Source of the DNA: a virus
Direction: 5' to 3' (one strand)
Virus record (IMG/VR): IMGVR_UViG_3300020467_000004
Location: 1-64,000 of that record
DNA: 64,000 bases
Shown: positions 25,661 through 34,686 of the stretch, piece after piece
Layout: every line of letters begins with the position of its first letter
Position numbering within the stretch: the stretch's first letter is position 1
Position numbers and translations under genes: made by a program
Notes under the pieces: model-generated
Databases searched by the model: none
The model's input: only the letters and a program-made list of their open reading frames with translations
Told to the model about the DNA's origin: nothing

Positions 25661-28155
25661 GCTGCAAAGCTCACATGTTCATTGTAAACAGACGGTAAAG
25701 TTACATTTTGGTCATCTAAGACACATACCTCTGCATTTGTAAATCCTCCACTGAAGCTAGCGAAATGATTAACAAGAAATAACTGAGATGCTTGTCCTGT
25801 CTCAACCAACAACTTAATGTATCCCATTAAACGATTACGATGCACTGCATCAAACGTACGACCAGTCTCATCTAGAAGCATGGGGTACTCGTGTAAGTCC
25901 ATGAAATGCATAACCGTTACCATGAAGGCAAAGTCAATCATCTCCATCTGACCCTCAGACCCCAAGCTGATATCACTAACAGGATGATCATCATCACCTA
26001 CTAGGAATGGGAACTTATAATCTAATGTTCCTGCCTGGTTAGCGCACGGCATGACTTGTAAACGGTGTCCCCACACCTTACCAATGATGGTATTCATCTG
26101 ATCTAATAGACACTTAATGAACCCTGTCATTTGGTCTGCAATGATACCCGTTGATGGTGAAAGCATATGTTGAAGATCCTGCCAACCCTGTGTTTCTTTG
26201 GTCAGCTGTTCTTGTGATTCTTTTAACTCAGCAATCATTTGCTCAAGGGTATTCTTTTGACCTAGTGTCGTGTTAAGTGTAGAAAGAGTTTGTTGACGCT
26301 CTCGCAATACATTGTCTATTACCGATTGACGCTGCGCTTCGATAAGTTGATCCCGTAAAGATTCTAAATCTACCAAAGCATCGCTTACGATTTTCTGGTC
26401 TTCAAAGAATCGTTCAAATATCCCTTTACCCTGCTTCAAACGAGTAATCTCACGATCTACGTCAGCAATGTGACCTATAACCACACTGAGACGTCTCTCA
26501 AGCTCCTCTATGCGCTTTTCTACCTCTAAACCATCTAAGCCCTTACTTTCATGAAACTTCTTAATAGAGGCGTCGATAAAGGCTATCTCTGAATCAATGA
26601 TTTGTTCGTCACGATACATCATGACGTAGTCTTTAAAGCTCTCGTAAGTATGGAGAATTTGAAGAGGTGAAGTATCGTAATGCTTATCACGCTTAACTTG
26701 ACTCCATAATGGATTTGCTCTTGGGTAGCTTTCCATGATGGCCTGTAGGCGATTAAGATCACGAACGTATTGCTGATAGGCGTTAATCTTCTCAACAATG
26801 GTTTCATTTTCTCTTTCTTTACTTTCCAAAGCATTAGTTAAGTGTTCTACCTGTATCTTAGATTCCTTTAACTCATTATCAGAAACACCTGGACGCCATA
26901 TGTAGTTACACTTAGGACACTCCATTTCCTTGGCTTGCTCCATGTGGTGTATACGGCTCTGTAAGCCATCTATCCGACGTCTTAGACTTAAACGCTCACG
27001 GTCCATCTCTTTAACGTAGAGTACTGCTTCCTGATAAGCTGCTTTATCGTACTGCGGTTTCATCTGACTAGGCATATCAACAACCCAATCCCTTAAAGGA
27101 ACAAAGACAGAATCAACTTCTTTATACAAAGCGGCAGCATCTTGCTTAGGAACTTCCCAGGGGTGATTGTAAGCGATTAAACTTTTCTTCTTTTCTAACA
27201 CTTTACGTTTTTCTAGAAGATCATCTAAACTGTTAGCCCCTAATTCACTCATTTGACTTAACATGGTCTGTAGGTCATTAAGGGTTTCTGTGTAGTTATC
27301 CCTTTTTGCAGTGTGACTTGCGTGGTCAAGTTGAAGTTTAACAATGCGATTATCAAAATCCACAACTGAAGTAAACTTCTCTTTAATCCAAGTTTGTAAG
27401 TCGGTCTTTAGAACACGTTTTGCCAAACGCAATACATTGTCACGACGTTGTTGGATATCTTGTTTGACAGACTCTGGACTACGCGTAGAGGTTCGTCTAT
27501 CCGTCAATAATGCTTCGATGTCTTTATGACATTCGTCTACACGTTCCTGTAAGTTAGTAGACGCTTCTAACGACACTAACCTGGCCTGTTGCTGTGCCAC
27601 TTTCTCTTTAACGTGTTTAAGCGCACCCTGGTTGTCCCTGGCTGCTATTCTCACCGCGTCGTAGAGACTATACGCATAGCTCATGTCAGTGGTACTTAGA
27701 TTAGCTATCCACTCACGTCGTTTAGCAGGTGCCATTTTAGTAAAGCGCAATTTGCCAGTCAAGACCGCATGTAGAGACGACGTATAACCCAGCTCACGCT
27801 CTACTAGATCTTTCTGTACCAAAGCCGTACCACCTGGATTTAACTCTACACCGTTTCTTATAAAAGAATGTTTAGCGCCACGGCTAATCTCAGAGCGTAG
27901 GATAAAGTCCTCACCTTTAAATTGAATGTGAAGTTCCTTATACCCACCTTTATCAAAATCACTAGGGTTGGCAGGTAGCGGTGTTAATTCACTTAGTAGA
28001 CTTGATTTACCTGAACCGTTTGTTCCCAGCAGAAGCTGCATGGGAGTTGAAAAATCGATACAGATATAAGGTATCTCGCTCAATGCAAAACGTCTATACT
28101 TACTCAGTATAAGTTTTTGTATCTTCACGCTACGTTTCCTTTTTTCATTATCCAT
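25657..28155 (-). CDS. Rad50/SbcC/T4 gp46-like ATPase
   Basis: 832 residues. Walker A GTNGSGKSS at residues 44-52; two long coiled-coil arms flanking a zinc-hook CPKC; near the C-terminus the ABC signature as LGSEGQ, Walker B YPMLLDET (with catalytic Glu) and the H-loop His in LVNHF. This is the SMC-type ATPase that works with an Mre11/gp47 nuclease in DNA-end resection and recombination-dependent replication. No gp47-like nuclease is adjacent; it may be elsewhere. It overlaps the upstream gene by 31 nt, so they are likely co-translated. Longer than T4 gp46 (560 residues), close to SbcC-type arms. Confidence 0.9.
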   Translation of the reverse strand: MDNEKRKRSVKIQKLILSKYRRFALSEIPYICIDFSTPMQLLLGTNGSGKSSLLSELTPLPANPSDFDKGGYKELHIQFKGEDFILRSEISRGAKHSFIRNGVELNPGGTALVQKDLVERELGYTSSLHAVLTGKLRFTKMAPAKRREWIANLSTTDMSYAYSLYDAVRIAARDNQGALKHVKEKVAQQQARLVSLEASTNLQERVDECHKDIEALLTDRRTSTRSPESVKQDIQQRRDNVLRLAKRVLKTDLQTWIKEKFTSVVDFDNRIVKLQLDHASHTAKRDNYTETLNDLQTMLSQMSELGANSLDDLLEKRKVLEKKKSLIAYNHPWEVPKQDAAALYKEVDSVFVPLRDWVVDMPSQMKPQYDKAAYQEAVLYVKEMDRERLSLRRRIDGLQSRIHHMEQAKEMECPKCNYIWRPGVSDNELKESKIQVEHLTNALESKERENETIVEKINAYQQYVRDLNRLQAIMESYPRANPLWSQVKRDKHYDTSPLQILHTYESFKDYVMMYRDEQIIDSEIAFIDASIKKFHESKGLDGLEVEKRIEELERRLSVVIGHIADVDREITRLKQGKGIFERFFEDQKIVSDALVDLESLRDQLIEAQRQSVIDNVLRERQQTLSTLNTTLGQKNTLEQMIAELKESQEQLTKETQGWQDLQHMLSPSTGIIADQMTGFIKCLLDQMNTIIGKVWGHRLQVMPCANQAGTLDYKFPFLVGDDDHPVSDISLGSEGQMEMIDFAFMVTVMHFMDLHEYPMLLDETGRTFDAVHRNRLMGYIKLLVETGQASQLFLVNHFASFSGGFTNAEVCVLDDQNVTLPSVYNEHVSFAA

Positions 28156-28634
28156 GCGTTATAAAAACCCAGCATGGATTTAAAATCCATCGTTGCAAGT
28201 TTAGTTGCATTATCTAAGTGGAACACAACCTGCGACTTCCCGCACTGTACTTTACTTGGATGAATGGTATAAATATTAAAAATGAATCCTGCTTGGGTTA
28301 GTAATTCACCCGCTTGGCGACTAGGGAACCATGTACCGAAATCTTTTATCTCCATACCTACCCTAAGCCCATGGTACATCCTAAGACCTTCATCACTAGG
28401 CTCAGGCATCGCAGGCATTTGATCTTTATAATAGTTAACTGCCTTAGTTAGGCTAGTGTCGTACACCGATGCAGTAAAAGGACCGTACGATTCACCGTCA
28501 ATGATTTTCTCACATCGACAAATAATGATATCTTTAGATTGATCCCGTGCGATGGGCTTAAGTGCGTTTGGTTCTTTACGTAGCTTATTTGCTTGTTTGT
28601 TCTTTGCTATAAAACGTCTGTGTATCATGCCCAT
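28125..28634 (-). CDS. Hypothetical protein upstream of Rad50-like gene
   Basis: 169 residues; basic N-terminus (RRFIAKNKQANKLRKE) suggests nucleic-acid contact. Then DIIICRCEKIIDGESYGPF and a segment DFGTWFPSRQAGELLTQAGF resembling a helical DNA-binding or adaptor element. The gene precedes and overlaps the Rad50-like gene by 31 nt, so a recombination or repair partner is possible. No nuclease motif seen, so it is not an obvious gp47. Function unknown. Confidence 0.65.
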   Translation of the reverse strand: MGMIHRRFIAKNKQANKLRKEPNALKPIARDQSKDIIICRCEKIIDGESYGPFTASVYDTSLTKAVNYYKDQMPAMPEPSDEGLRMYHGLRVGMEIKDFGTWFPSRQAGELLTQAGFIFNIYTIHPSKVQCGKSQVVFHLDNATKLATMDFKSMLGFYNAWIMKKGNVA

Positions 28635-28742
28635 GGTGGCGTTCTCCCTATCTCAAAAGATAGTGTTATTCTGTTTAAATTGACAGTCGGTAATTACTGT
28701 TAGTGTCTTAATGTTGTGATTGGTATCTTTAACACGAGGTAA

Positions 28743-29756
28743 ATGATGACCTTACAAACTCGATTACGCGTAATCTCTATTGGCATAGTTGCTGAGAATA
28801 AAGAACGCGATAACCCCGAAGTCTTAATAACCCCAATAGAAATACTTCCTTTTCAATTAGGAGAGGTTAAAGAAGACAAAACAACGTTCTTTAGTAAAGG
28901 GCTTGATGGTTTTGGTAAAGAATGGTCAGCACAAGTAGATGTAGATAAAACGATCAAAGCCACATGGTTAAGTCTAGAGACTAACCGTGAAACGCCCCCT
29001 GACCTTATGCGTGGCGAGCAAGTGTTATTGTGGCAATATGCTGACACTGATAAATACTTCTACACTAGCATGGGGAGAGACGATCCACTGCGACGTTTAG
29101 AAACTGTTGTCTATCGTTGGTCGAATGAGCCAGATGTCACTAAAGACATAGAGGCGCTGACTGATGAAAACAGCTATCGCCTTACTATCTCCACGCATGA
29201 TTCTAAGATTGAGTTAGTTACTAATAAAAACAACGGTGAGCCTTTTGCTTACCAATGTCTATTAGATACTAAGAACGGTAAATTTACCTTTACCGACGAT
29301 GTTGATAACTATCTATTCCTAGACAGCGCTAATACTCACATCAAAGCCCATAACAAAGACACCACGTTCTTTGAACTTAATAAGAAAGACATCAATGGCT
29401 ACGCGCCACAAGACATGACCTTTACGGTTGACCGCGATGTCTCTATTACAGTGGGCCGACACATGACCTTTGATATTGGTGGTAACTACAGTACCACGGT
29501 AGGGGGTAGTGAAACTGTAGATGTTAAAGGGTCTATCTCTATTAAATCAGGAGGTCCTCTCACTGTTAATAACCCGTCTACTAAATACACCACACCCAAT
29601 ACTGAATTTACAGGTAATGTAAAAATAGGGGGTGCGCTAAATGTAAGTGGTGGTATCACTGGCGAGGGTACCATCAAAGGTAAGAGCGGTGACTTTAAAG
29701 ACTTTAAAGCCTCCAATCCTATCAATGCTAAAACCGTCTATGCTCCTGATGGCTAA
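28743..29756 (+). CDS. Baseplate central spike (gp5/gpV/VgrG-like)
   Basis: 337 residues. Early residues (1-120) look like an OB-type domain (VLITPIEILPFQLGEV; GEQVLLWQYADTDKYFY). From ~220 comes a repeated, alternating beta pattern typical of a triple-stranded beta-helix needle: DVSITVGRHMTFDIGGNYS, TTVGGSETVDVKGSISIKSGG, then NVKIGGALNVSGGITGEG. The C-terminus ends in YAPDG. Such trimers pierce the outer membrane when a contractile tail fires. No lysozyme domain is visible, unlike T4 gp5. Starts ATGATG after AACACGAGG. Confidence 0.82.
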   Translation: MMTLQTRLRVISIGIVAENKERDNPEVLITPIEILPFQLGEVKEDKTTFFSKGLDGFGKEWSAQVDVDKTIKATWLSLETNRETPPDLMRGEQVLLWQYADTDKYFYTSMGRDDPLRRLETVVYRWSNEPDVTKDIEALTDENSYRLTISTHDSKIELVTNKNNGEPFAYQCLLDTKNGKFTFTDDVDNYLFLDSANTHIKAHNKDTTFFELNKKDINGYAPQDMTFTVDRDVSITVGRHMTFDIGGNYSTTVGGSETVDVKGSISIKSGGPLTVNNPSTKYTTPNTEFTGNVKIGGALNVSGGITGEGTIKGKSGDFKDFKASNPINAKTVYAPDG

Positions 29757-29806
29757 CGGCATAACCTACCTCTACCCGTCTAAAGGTAGAGGTAGGGTCT
29801 TTATGC
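29757..29806. terminator. Bidirectional terminator cassette (copy 1)
   Basis: 12-bp stem CCTACCTCTACC / GGTAGAGGTAGG with 8-nt loop. Left flank TAACGGCATAA (contains the forward stop), right flank GTCTTTATGCG (overlaps the reverse stop). Except for the loop it is the exact inverted copy of the cassette at 42409-42460. Confidence 0.85.
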
Positions 29807-30427
29807 GTCCTGCTCATTTAGCCTTGCTTGTTGTTGTACAACAATGGCTTCTAGTGCTAACATCCTTTCTTTATATGCTTGTGCTTTTTCCTCAGCAGCA
29901 ATACGACGTTGTCTCTCCGTATCTCCTACCGCTCTTTTATTTACACGAACACGTTCAAGTTCCAGATGTTGATCCATGCTAACTGACCCGGTTGTCGATG
30001 CAGAGTATTCATTTACTACCGCATCAACACCTACAGTTGCTAATACTGTTTCTTTTAACAATAACTTAACACCGTCTAACGGTTGACTACTAGGTAACGA
30101 ACCTAAATCAACTGAAACAATACGACGAGTATAAGGCACTGTGTTTACATTAGGCATGCCTGTAATGTAATTAGCAGGTAACGTAATGCTGGTCCCCGTA
30201 GCGCTTGTTAGCGTGACTATCAATATATCATTGTCAACTGCATCATTATACGTGTCAATGGTTAAGCCGTTAGCAATAAATACATCTTGCAATACATCTA
30301 CACCCTGAGCCAGTAGCGTCGGGATGGTAATAAGACGAGTAACTTGATATTCCACGCCGGTTAAAGCAACAAACGGATTAGCTAGCGTGAAGAGTCCTTT
30401 ATCATTAACTCTGATCAAGCTGCTCAT
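29801..30427 (-). CDS. Probable structural protein with coiled-coil C-terminus
   Basis: 208 residues. First ~150 residues are beta-rich and Thr/Val-rich (ALTGVEYQVTRLITIP, ILIVTLTSATGTSITLP), the last ~50 a basic helix with coiled-coil character (RQRRIAAEEKAQAYKERMLALEAIVVQQQARL). The start overlaps the upstream gene by 23 nt. Convergent to the spike gene and likely part of the tail. Family not recognised. Confidence 0.65.
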   Translation of the reverse strand: MSSLIRVNDKGLFTLANPFVALTGVEYQVTRLITIPTLLAQGVDVLQDVFIANGLTIDTYNDAVDNDILIVTLTSATGTSITLPANYITGMPNVNTVPYTRRIVSVDLGSLPSSQPLDGVKLLLKETVLATVGVDAVVNEYSASTTGSVSMDQHLELERVRVNKRAVGDTERQRRIAAEEKAQAYKERMLALEAIVVQQQARLNEQDA

Positions 30428-31721
30428 TATAATACTCCTTGAAACTTTGTTTCTGTACTACTAGATAGTTAACGTCATTATACGAACTGATAAGGAAATC
30501 TACCCCATCGCGTGTAATGCGTGAGATGTCGGTATCTAGCTGTGTGAATTCATTGACTGTCTCAGCAGCGGTTAACATTCTATGAAAGAGGATAACCCAA
30601 TCCTGTGTTTCAGGCGATAGACGATTAAAGTCTGTTTCTTGTGCCGATAGGGCGGTGTAGTCTGGGAACTTTTCTTCAAATTTGAAAATCCCATCACTGT
30701 TACCTATTTCACCAACCGCTGTGAAAGCAATGGTTTTATAAGCAGCATGGCTAACGGTCAAGTTAGCATCAACGTGCTCAAGTGGATAGTTAGCTAACGC
30801 TGGTAAAGACAATCCCATTGCTTCCTGGTAGTTAACCGATGGCGAATAGGTACCTGCAAGTCCCGTTTGCTCTTCAATGGCCACACGATGCCACATAGGG
30901 ACGATAATGAACTCTGTCGGCCTAAATAAGGTAGGGAATACATCGTACCATTCTACTGAATCGTAATCGCTATCTTCTAAGATAGATTTTGCAATGGCAT
31001 CAGCAATGGCATCGGGGTTGTTACCTGCTATACCATATTGAACGACGTACCATGTTAACTTTTTCGTTGTTGACGAGTGTTTATCATTCCACGTCACTTC
31101 ATATGGCGTTAGTGCGGTATAAGGTGCGTCTTGGGATATCTCATTAGCCATCCCCAACATACGTGGTAGGTCTTCTGTCAACACATCCGATATCTCAGTA
31201 TAAGGACGATGTAAATCGTTAAGCTCCTCAACTGGTTTAATCGGTATTAGTGCATATTCGTCATATTGACGAATAAACGTACGATTAGAAAACCACAACG
31301 TAAAGGTCGTACCGTTTGCTGTCCAGTTAATATAACTGGGATAGTAGTAACCTGCATCAGAGGCTACCATGGCTCCTGATACAAACAAACCAACGGAAAT
31401 AGACGGATAGTCGTTACCTATGAATTGGTTAAGTACTGCGTTGTTTGACGTAAGTTCACCATTTCTCGCCTTGGTGTCGATATAATCGATTAAGTTTAAT
31501 AGGACATTGCCTACTTCATTACCTACGTCCATCTGCTCGCCGTTGTCGTCCAATGTAGACATCAACGCAATGCGCAAGTTAGGATAGGTGCTAGAACTGT
31601 ATTCACGGTTATCTGGTGAATAGGAACGGGCGTGTGATGACATTTCACCAACCGGGGAGAGGGTATTCTTATCATTGTTTATCAAATCATTGATAATGAC
31701 AAACCCTTTAACTGTACTCAT
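30405..31721 (-). CDS. Probable virion structural protein
   Basis: 438 residues, soluble, acidic, rich in Tyr, Asn and Thr. A region with FVSGAMVASDAGYYYPSYINW and later WYVVQYGIAGNNPDAIADAIAKS suggests a large alpha/beta structural protein. It overlaps the 29801 gene and forms a two-gene minus-strand unit next to the spike. No enzymatic motif. The divergent partner at 31776 is separated by only 54 nt. Confidence 0.65.
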   Translation of the reverse strand: MSTVKGFVIINDLINNDKNTLSPVGEMSSHARSYSPDNREYSSSTYPNLRIALMSTLDDNGEQMDVGNEVGNVLLNLIDYIDTKARNGELTSNNAVLNQFIGNDYPSISVGLFVSGAMVASDAGYYYPSYINWTANGTTFTLWFSNRTFIRQYDEYALIPIKPVEELNDLHRPYTEISDVLTEDLPRMLGMANEISQDAPYTALTPYEVTWNDKHSSTTKKLTWYVVQYGIAGNNPDAIADAIAKSILEDSDYDSVEWYDVFPTLFRPTEFIIVPMWHRVAIEEQTGLAGTYSPSVNYQEAMGLSLPALANYPLEHVDANLTVSHAAYKTIAFTAVGEIGNSDGIFKFEEKFPDYTALSAQETDFNRLSPETQDWVILFHRMLTAAETVNEFTQLDTDISRITRDGVDFLISSYNDVNYLVVQKQSFKEYYNEQLDQS

Positions 31722-31775
31722 TATAAATCGACTCCAAATTAATCATCGTATTCAACTAAGGTAGGGAGCAACACA

Positions 31776-32264
31776 TTGACACTATTCATTGCTTTTATTA
31801 AAGCCCTGCCCCAATTTCTACCGTTTCTACTCACATTATTAAAGGGGGAGAAGGCCAACATGTCCGGACATAAAGATCCCTCTAAGGGTCGAATGCTAAT
31901 GCTTCTACTGGTTGTATCGCTAGTAGGAACAGGCATCCTGTATTTTGATGCGCGTGGTATTGAACTTGATCTTGCGGGTAAAGAAAAAGAAATAGACGCC
32001 CTTAATAAAAAGGTCACGTCATTAAACCAAGAGATAGATCAAATGAAAAGGGACGGAGTACCCAGTCCTTCTCAAAATGCTATATTGCAAAAGCATGCTA
32101 ACGACGCTATTCAATTTAAAGCAACGATCACTCATTTAGAAACACGCCTTGCTCAATGTAAGGCTAACGCCGCTACGGTCACACCACCTCCTATTGTTCA
32201 ACCCTCAACGGGAGCCAATAGGCGTAGTATCTTGGATAAACTAAATCAAATAGGGAAAGACTAA
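31776..32264 (+). CDS. i-spanin-like membrane protein (second spanin pair)
   Basis: 162 residues from a TTG with SD GGGAG, or 134 residues from an ATG at 31860 with SD GGGGGAGAAG. The short form has one N-in transmembrane helix (MLMLLLVVSLVGTGILYF) then a heptad coiled coil (EKEIDALNKKVTSLNQEI) and a basic C-terminus, exactly i-spanin topology. The long form adds an earlier hydrophobic stretch (LFIAFIKALPQFLPFLL). A lipoprotein gene follows with TAATG coupling. Two good starts may make two products, as lambda holin does; alternatively only one is used. An unrelated coiled-coil membrane protein is possible. Confidence 0.65.
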   Translation: MTLFIAFIKALPQFLPFLLTLLKGEKANMSGHKDPSKGRMLMLLLVVSLVGTGILYFDARGIELDLAGKEKEIDALNKKVTSLNQEIDQMKRDGVPSPSQNAILQKHANDAIQFKATITHLETRLAQCKANAATVTPPPIVQPSTGANRRSILDKLNQIGKD

Positions 32265-32734
32265 TGCTTCGTCCTATCATCATTGCAACCACCATATTGT
32301 TGGGAAGTTGTGTTAGCTCTAACCAGCCAGAAACCCCACCTCAGAATCATCCACTCGTAGATCCAATAGATCCACCCCCTACGATGGATACCTTTATATG
32401 GAACTGGGACGCTATTGATAAAGAGCATCCTGCTAAGCGCTACCTCAACGCGTTGAAGCGCTACCATGAGCGTCTAGAGCTTTACATCGTGCAGCTAGAG
32501 CGTGCATTGGAAGATAAAAGACACGAGGGTCCCTGTAGTCGTTTTATACCTTTTCCTGTTCCAGCTATTAAACCCTTACCGGAGTCCGTAGACTTATCTA
32601 CGTATAGTAACGAGGAAGAGGCATTTAATGCATTTGGGGAATATACACGTGAGCTTTACAACTATGCTTACAATCTCCGTGAGATTTACTTAGACGATGT
32701 TAAGCGTTTTAATCAACAGTGTGAAGTTAAGTAG
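32264..32734 (+). CDS. o-spanin-like lipoprotein (second spanin pair)
   Basis: 156 residues; start overlaps the preceding stop by 1 nt. N-terminus MLRPIIIATTILLGSCVSS has a textbook signal peptide and lipobox LGSC (Cys16). A Pro-rich segment follows (PETPPQNHPLVDPIDPPP), then helical coiled-coil-like regions (KRYHERLELYIVQLERALED). This matches the o-spanin layout and it is paired with an i-spanin-like gene. It is the same length (156) as the o-spanin at 3865 but I see no clear sequence identity between them. A superinfection-exclusion lipoprotein is the main alternative. Confidence 0.65.
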   Translation: MLRPIIIATTILLGSCVSSNQPETPPQNHPLVDPIDPPPTMDTFIWNWDAIDKEHPAKRYLNALKRYHERLELYIVQLERALEDKRHEGPCSRFIPFPVPAIKPLPESVDLSTYSNEEEAFNAFGEYTRELYNYAYNLREIYLDDVKRFNQQCEVK

Positions 32735-32786
32735 GGGTTTACAGGCCTGGCTTATTTTTATAGAGACTTAAATTAAAAGTAATAAT

Positions 32787-32802
32787 GGAATGTAACCGAT
32801 GA
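32787..32802 (+). promoter_or_regulatory. Shared 16-nt translation-start sequence
   Basis: GGAATGTAACCGATGA spans the SD and start codon of the RNase H gene. The same 16 nt occur at the start of the 52996 gene (52984-52999). The proteins are unrelated, so the match is in the ribosome-binding region itself, suggesting a common translational control or recent shuffling. Confidence 0.5.
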
Positions 32803-34157
32803 GTAAACAAGAACCATCTTTAAGCGCCACGTTTTATAGCGACGGTGGGTGCAGAGGCCATAGCAGCGGTAAAGGTTACGCAGGATGGGGCTACCATGGC
32901 GAGATAGGCGACTATGTCTACGACGGTTGGGGTAGTATCAAAGAGTTAACAACTAACAATGTAGCTGAACTAGCGGCTGTAAAAGAAGTTGTTGATATCG
33001 CCAATCAAAACGATGTCAATGAACTTCTGGTTATCTCTGACTCACGTTATGTTGTTGACGGCATCAATGACCGTTATGAGAAATGGGAAGCTAACAACTG
33101 GTTACGTCACGATGGTGAGCCAGTTAAGAATCGGGATTATTGGGAAGCATTAGCTAACGCCCGAGCGGAATTCACAGGTAAAGGTAATCAGATTACTTTT
33201 AAATGGACAAGAGCACACGTCGGCACCAAAGGCAATGAGATTGCTGATAAGAACGCAACTAAAGGCGTTATGTTATCTACCAACGGCCACCATGTCTCTT
33301 TTCATGAATGTGTAGAGAAAGCAAAATACGGCAAAGATAAAGTTCCACCGTATAACCGACTCTTTAATCATAACTTCTGGTATTTCAACACTAACACCAT
33401 TAATCAAACCGAAACTGGTCATCATGTTTATTATTGTGGTAATCATGAGATTATCGGCAAGCCTGAATCTGATGCAGGTCATAGCGTTCTTTATTTAAAA
33501 GAACCTGATAGTGTACTAGAGAAGTTACGTGATCACCAGAACCGTTATGTGGAAGAAGGCGAGCAGTTAATGTTCACTGGACACTTAACCGATATCTTCT
33601 CGTCTAAGAATTACGGTGAACTAGTTAACAATGGTACAATTCATACCAGTCGTAAACCTAAGACGCGTAACATTCTTACTTTTAACAAACAACCGCTGAC
33701 TAGTGAAGTAAGGCCTGTAGGTCGTAGCTTTTACTTGCTTGATGTAATGAGTAACTTAGAAGAACGTTTGAAGAAAGTTATTGATGGTGAACTGCCTGAT
33801 AAATGGCGTTTGACTGATGTTACTGACAAATTCTATAGCCGTGTAACTAAAGGCAAAGGTAAAACCGAACGTGAAGTCTTTGAGTTTAGTAAAGAGCTTC
33901 CTACCGGCATTAAGTCTATTAACCTAGATGTTGAACACGGCGTGGGCCTTACGACAGGATTCACTGAAGTAACATTAACATTCGGCATTGATATCCCATC
34001 AAGGAATGCGTTGGCGGCGCTATCGAAAGAGATTAAACGCATTAGTATCTTAACTTGGCCAGCATCTAAGACATCCTTTAACTATGGATTCATTTTAGAA
34101 ACTGAGGACGATATTGGTATTTGGGCCTGCGGCTATTCCAATACGCGTATCATCTAA
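32799..34157 (+). CDS. Ribonuclease HI with long C-terminal extension
   Basis: 452 residues. N-terminal ~160 residues are a complete RNase HI: D15 in FYSDGGCRG, E57 in NNVAELAA, D81 in VISDSRYV, H140 in RAHVGTKGN and D150 in EIADKNA, spaced as in E. coli (10, 48, 70, 124, 134). It cleaves RNA in RNA-DNA hybrids, e.g. replication primers. The ~290-residue C-terminal part is beta-rich, without a motif I recognise, and ends GIWACGYSNTRII. RNase HI proteins are normally ~155 residues, so this is a fusion. Followed closely by the 34171 gene and then the recombinase, in keeping with replication/recombination. Confidence 0.9.
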   Translation: MSKQEPSLSATFYSDGGCRGHSSGKGYAGWGYHGEIGDYVYDGWGSIKELTTNNVAELAAVKEVVDIANQNDVNELLVISDSRYVVDGINDRYEKWEANNWLRHDGEPVKNRDYWEALANARAEFTGKGNQITFKWTRAHVGTKGNEIADKNATKGVMLSTNGHHVSFHECVEKAKYGKDKVPPYNRLFNHNFWYFNTNTINQTETGHHVYYCGNHEIIGKPESDAGHSVLYLKEPDSVLEKLRDHQNRYVEEGEQLMFTGHLTDIFSSKNYGELVNNGTIHTSRKPKTRNILTFNKQPLTSEVRPVGRSFYLLDVMSNLEERLKKVIDGELPDKWRLTDVTDKFYSRVTKGKGKTEREVFEFSKELPTGIKSINLDVEHGVGLTTGFTEVTLTFGIDIPSRNALAALSKEIKRISILTWPASKTSFNYGFILETEDDIGIWACGYSNTRII

Positions 34158-34170
34158 CAGGAGGTGACGT

Positions 34171-34602
34171 ATGTCTGTATCCACCGCATTATGCAAACGC
34201 TTCATGCCGGATATGATGAAACGTCTTTTCTACATTACCACATTGTTTACCTTTCTGGTTCGTAGGAGTCATCGAGAAGTTAACTATAGTCGTCTTTATG
34301 GTGTCTGTTTAGATTGGACACCTAATGATGAAACGTTTAATTTACCGGCTTTGTTTACTGAGACAATATGGAGAGATACTCCATTAGGCCAAAAGATATC
34401 TGAAGAAGTAGTAACGCATAACCAGATATCTATGGATGACATAGAACGCTCAGTACCAGATTGGCTTAAGTACGGCTACAATAGCGACCTCATGCAGGAA
34501 GACACGTTGCTGGTGTACCGTGTAGTATTAATGGAGTTAAATGATCCGTCGGTTAGGCGGGTGAGTGATGCGGAATTTGAGAGGTATATTGCAGGGCATT
34601 GA
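34171..34602 (+). CDS. Hypothetical protein, 143 residues
   Basis: Start has SD AGGAGGTGACGT. N-terminus is basic and slightly hydrophobic (MMKRLFYITTLFTFLVRRSHRE), not a clean signal or membrane helix; the rest is acidic and alpha/beta. Transcribed with RNase H. Its stop lies within a hairpin terminator. A copy of CTACATTAC at 34230-34238 lies inside the coding region. Function unknown. Confidence 0.7.
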   Translation: MSVSTALCKRFMPDMMKRLFYITTLFTFLVRRSHREVNYSRLYGVCLDWTPNDETFNLPALFTETIWRDTPLGQKISEEVVTHNQISMDDIERSVPDWLKYGYNSDLMQEDTLLVYRVVLMELNDPSVRRVSDAEFERYIAGH

Positions 34603-34620
34603 TGCCCTGCTTTATGCCGT
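34591..34620 (+). terminator. Hairpin terminator with TTTATGCCGT tail
   Basis: Perfect 8-bp stem GCAGGGCA / TGCCCTGC, loop TTGA that includes the TGA stop, then TTTATGCCGTG. Clear example of a stop codon built into the terminator loop. Confidence 0.8.
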
Positions 34621-34686
34621 GTGTGTTTAAATCGACAGATGTCTTTCATTATTTGAGATGATCTTTACTAACTATAAGGCCCCATT

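Noticed and set aside
34230-34238. CTACATTAC inside the 34171 coding region
   Set aside because: Within an ORF ~60 nt after its start; no separate gene start nearby. Counts against motif specificity and is noted as such.
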